Shown one piece after another: positions 61,780 to 64,000 of a DNA stretch of 64,000 bases (the stretch's first letter is position 1; each line of letters begins with the position of its first letter). The position numbers and the translations under genes were made by a program. Under the pieces are notes generated by a model. It was not told the origin of the DNA, ran no database searches, and saw only the letters and a program-made list of their open reading frames with translations. The stretch is taken from positions 62,001 through 126,000 of the forward strand of contig CAYGOT010000003.1 of assembly GCA_964351595.1 (NCBI GenBank), in the 5' to 3' direction. The DNA is from UBA6059 sp964351595. Its GTDB lineage: Bacteria; Bacteroidota; Bacteroidia; Cytophagales; Cyclobacteriaceae.

Positions 61780-63198
61780 TCAGGACGCAATTTCCAAACC
61801 TTTCTTCCGACCGATCTCTATCATCAGCTCATAAGCAGGTTGAAACTCATTAGGGATAGTTCCCTCCAGAATCGCTTCGCGTATTTCTTCTTTTATATCT
61901 CCTACTACCCTGCCCGGTTTCAGGTTAAACACCTCCATTATCTTTTCCCCTGTCACAGGTGGCTGAAAATTTCGCAAATGATCCTTCTCTTCAAGCTGAA
62001 CCATCTTCAAGCGCACCTTCTCGAAATTGCGAATGTACTTTTGAACACGCTCATGATTCTTGGAAGTAATATCAGCTTTGCACAGGGTCATCAAATCATC
62101 AACATCATCACCAGCTTCGAAAAGCAACCTCCGCACCGCAGCGTCCGTGATATTGTCCCTTACCAGGGGAATAGGTCTCAAATGGAGGCGAACAAGCTTT
62201 TGTACATACCTCATCTTCTCGTTTTGCGGTAGCCTCAAGCGCTTGAAAATCTTGGGAACCATACGAGCTCCCTTGTCCTCATGGCCATGAAATGTCCACC
62301 CCGCCTTAGCGTTAAATCGCTTAGTGGCAGGCTTGGCAATGTCGTGAAGAATGGCAGCCCACCTCAGCCACAGGTCATCCGTCTCTTTGGAAATATTGTC
62401 CAGCACCTGTAGCGTGTGGTAGAAATTATCTTTGTGCGTCTGTCCATCTCTCACATCGACCCCCTGAAGCTCCTCCATTTCGGGAAAAATCTCCTTAAGC
62501 AGACCCGCGTGATAGAGAAGTTTGAAACCGTAGGATGGTTGTTCCGACAGCACTATTTTATTGAGCTCATCTGTGATTCGCTCCGCAGACACAATCCTAA
62601 TCCGTTCTGTATTGCGAACTATGCCATCGTAAGTATCAGGAGCAATATCAAACTTTAATTGCGACGCGAAACGTATAGCACGCATCATTCTTAAAGGGTC
62701 ATCAGAGAAAGTACTATCCGGATTTAGCGGAGTGAGAAGCATTTTACGCTTTAAGTCCTTAATCCCATCAAACGGGTCAACCAACTCACCAAACCGCTTC
62801 GCATTCATGCAAATAGCCATGGCGTTGATGGTGAAATCACGCCGCTGTTGATCTTCGGCTAGTGTACCCGCCGACACATTAGGCTTTCTGGAGTCATTGC
62901 GGTAGCTCTCCTTACGAGCACCTACAAACTCCAGCTCATAGTCCTCAAACTTGATGGCGGCCGTACCAAAGTTTTTATAGACAGTGACATGCACCTTATC
63001 TCCAAGCGTCTTAGCAACCGAGTTAGCCAGAGCCACACCGTCTCCCACTGCAACAAAGTCAACATCCTTACTGGGGCGCTTGAGCAGCAAGTCTCTTACA
63101 TAGCCGCCCACCACATAGGTTTCAAGGTCAAGTTGATCAGCGCATTCGCTCACGATGTTGAAAACAGAGATAGCTCCTAGTTGCTCTTGGAAATTCAT
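61780..63198 (-). CDS. cca: CCA-adding tRNA nucleotidyltransferase with HD domain
   Basis: 472 residues from the ATG at 63196-63198; an earlier in-frame ATG at 63252 would add 18 unlikely residues (MAGHLRCSS). Class II nucleotidyltransferase head: VVGGYVRDLLLKRPSKDVDFVAVG with the metal Asp pair, RRDFTINAMAI, DPLRMMRAIRFASQL, RIVSAERITDEL. A C-terminal HD domain follows (HKDNFYHTLQVLDNIS, RWAAILHDIAKP, HGHEDKGARMV). It repairs and completes tRNA 3' CCA ends; HD-containing members also have phosphodiesterase activity. Confidence 0.92.
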   Translation of the reverse strand: MNFQEQLGAISVFNIVSECADQLDLETYVVGGYVRDLLLKRPSKDVDFVAVGDGVALANSVAKTLGDKVHVTVYKNFGTAAIKFEDYELEFVGARKESYRNDSRKPNVSAGTLAEDQQRRDFTINAMAICMNAKRFGELVDPFDGIKDLKRKMLLTPLNPDSTFSDDPLRMMRAIRFASQLKFDIAPDTYDGIVRNTERIRIVSAERITDELNKIVLSEQPSYGFKLLYHAGLLKEIFPEMEELQGVDVRDGQTHKDNFYHTLQVLDNISKETDDLWLRWAAILHDIAKPATKRFNAKAGWTFHGHEDKGARMVPKIFKRLRLPQNEKMRYVQKLVRLHLRPIPLVRDNITDAAVRRLLFEAGDDVDDLMTLCKADITSKNHERVQKYIRNFEKVRLKMVQLEEKDHLRNFQPPVTGEKIMEVFNLKPGRVVGDIKEEIREAILEGTIPNEFQPAYELMIEIGRKKGLEIAS

Positions 63199-63346
63199 CA
63201 ATTCTTGTTCTGTATCGAAAGCAAAACTAGAACATCTAAGATGCCCTGCCAACGTCCCCTTAAATAGTCGGAAGCAATCTGAATCGAAATCAGCTTGGCT
63301 TCAGTATAATTTTTGCCGACGACAAAGCAATTGTTGGATAATCTGG

Positions 63347-63354
63347 TAACTTTG
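63347..63354 (+). promoter_or_regulatory. candidate -7 promoter element for pyrG
   Basis: TAACTTTG, a perfect match to the phylum consensus TAnnTTTG, 33 bases before the pyrG ATG. No TTG at the usual distance upstream was found, so only the -7 half is supported. Confidence 0.45.
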
Positions 63355-63386
63355 CCACCCGTAAATAAAGATCCTATTCCTTTTTC

Positions 63387-64000
63387 ATGTCTACTGCTAA
63401 ATACATCTTTGTTACGGGTGGCGTTACCTCTTCTTTAGGAAAAGGAATCATCGCAGCTTCACTAGGAAAACTACTTCAGGCCCGAGGCTTTCGGGTTACC
63501 ATTCAGAAGTTTGACCCCTACATCAATATAGATCCGGGAACCCTGAATCCCTACGAGCATGGTGAATGCTATGTTACCGACGATGGAGCAGAGACCGACC
63601 TTGATCTAGGTCATTATGAGAGATTCCTCAATGTGGCCACTTCCCAGGCAAATAATGTCACCACCGGAAGGATTTACTATAATGTGATCAAGAAGGAACG
63701 TGATGGGGAGTTTCTCGGCAAGACTGTCCAGGTTATCCCTCACATTACTGATGAGATAAAGAATAGTTTTTATCGACTTGGCAATACCGGGGATTATGAT
63801 TTCGTAATCACAGAGATTGGTGGCTGTGTCGGTGACATTGAGTCGCTTCCATTTATAGAGGCAGTTAGACAAGCACGATTTGAGCTGGGATCTAACAATT
63901 TCGTATCGATACATCTCACACTCATCCCCTACCTGAGAAAAGCGGGTGAATTGAAGACCAAGCCCACTCAACATTCTGTTAAGCAATTGCTTGAGTCGGG
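63387..64000 (+). CDS. pyrG: CTP synthase (N-terminal part)
   Basis: The first 204 codons are in the window; the gene continues past base 64000. The synthetase domain is unmistakable: YIFVTGGVTSSLGKGIIAAS (P-loop), FDPYINIDPGTLNPYEHGE, VTDDGAETDLDLGHYERF, TGRIYYNVIKKERDGEFLGKTVQVIPH, ITEIGGCVGDIESLPF. It makes CTP from UTP using glutamine ammonia; the glutaminase domain lies outside the window. Divergent from cca. Confidence 0.95.
   Translation, partial: MSTAKYIFVTGGVTSSLGKGIIAASLGKLLQARGFRVTIQKFDPYINIDPGTLNPYEHGECYVTDDGAETDLDLGHYERFLNVATSQANNVTTGRIYYNVIKKERDGEFLGKTVQVIPHITDEIKNSFYRLGNTGDYDFVITEIGGCVGDIESLPFIEAVRQARFELGSNNFVSIHLTLIPYLRKAGELKTKPTQHSVKQLLES

Noticed and set aside
1..64000. CRISPR arrays, prophage or transposase genes
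   Set aside because: No regularly spaced direct repeats, integrase, transposase or phage structural genes were seen; the only repeats are short hairpins and gene-tail duplications.

Overview
The window comes from a member of the Bacteroidota, most likely a marine-type Cytophagales relative of the Reichenbachiella/Fulvivirga/Ekhidna kind. The phylum call rests on several independent signs: a type IX secretion (T9SS) sorting domain on a 3844-residue surface protein, SprB repeats, a bTHX ribosomal protein, Bacteroidota-only families (DUF3127, DUF2452, DUF5916, GIN/DUF2807), promoters of the TTG-N20ish-TAnnTTTG type, and a general lack of Shine-Dalgarno sequences. The genus-level guess is inference.

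Layout. 1-9858: housekeeping and envelope genes (ROK kinase tail, deoxynucleoside kinase, SprB/cytochrome lipoprotein, DUF2452, a porin-like barrel, DinB, ArsC-like protein, DUF3127, DEAD-box helicase, DUF5916 barrel). 9859-11262: a rearranged patch holding two decayed copies of the 3' end of the DUF5916 gene, three copies of a REP-like hairpin, an AT-rich lipoprotein gene and a possible micro-protein. 11352-18615: FKBP isomerase, DUF2911 and GIN lipoproteins, an M1 aminopeptidase, an alpha/beta hydrolase and an iodotyrosine-deiodinase-like nitroreductase. 18971-23903: a SiaB/SiaC partner-switch operon with a PAS histidine kinase, a REC-SpoIIE phosphatase and a 78-residue protein of unknown function. 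23954-29926: a flavoprotein disulfide reductase homologue without its redox cysteines, ctlX, hisIE-F-A-H and phenylalanine hydroxylase. 30192-31154: a second, orphan SiaB/SiaC pair. 31187-39119: a complete trp operon read leftwards (leader peptide and attenuator, trpE, G, D, C, F, B, A, then DAHP synthase), interrupted by a hairpin cluster and a 100-N scaffold gap whose flanks are a 32-bp duplicate. 39401-50935: the giant T9SS-exported protein (beta-helix, lamin-tail-like and LamG domains). 50936-64000: ABC exporter, TerB-like protein, AlkB-type hydroxylase, PorT-like barrel, bTHX, SRP RNA, transaldolase, FtsE, an ECF sigma/anti-sigma/DUF4097 operon, a TPR protein, CCA-adding enzyme and the start of CTP synthase.

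How the parts fit. Amino-acid metabolism is concentrated in the middle: DAHP synthase feeds chorismate to the trp genes, which sit under classic translation-coupled attenuation (a Trp-Trp-Trp leader peptide with competing hairpins). The SiaB/SiaC operon looks like a two-component-controlled partner switch: histidine kinase to REC-phosphatase, with the SiaB kinase acting on SiaC. Its output is not encoded nearby. The strongest leads are that switch and its orphan duplicate, the trp attenuator, the cysteine-less flavoprotein with a C-terminal Cys-Cys pair, the deiodinase homologue, and the REP-associated gene-tail duplications. No CRISPR array, transposase, rRNA or tRNA gene was recognised.
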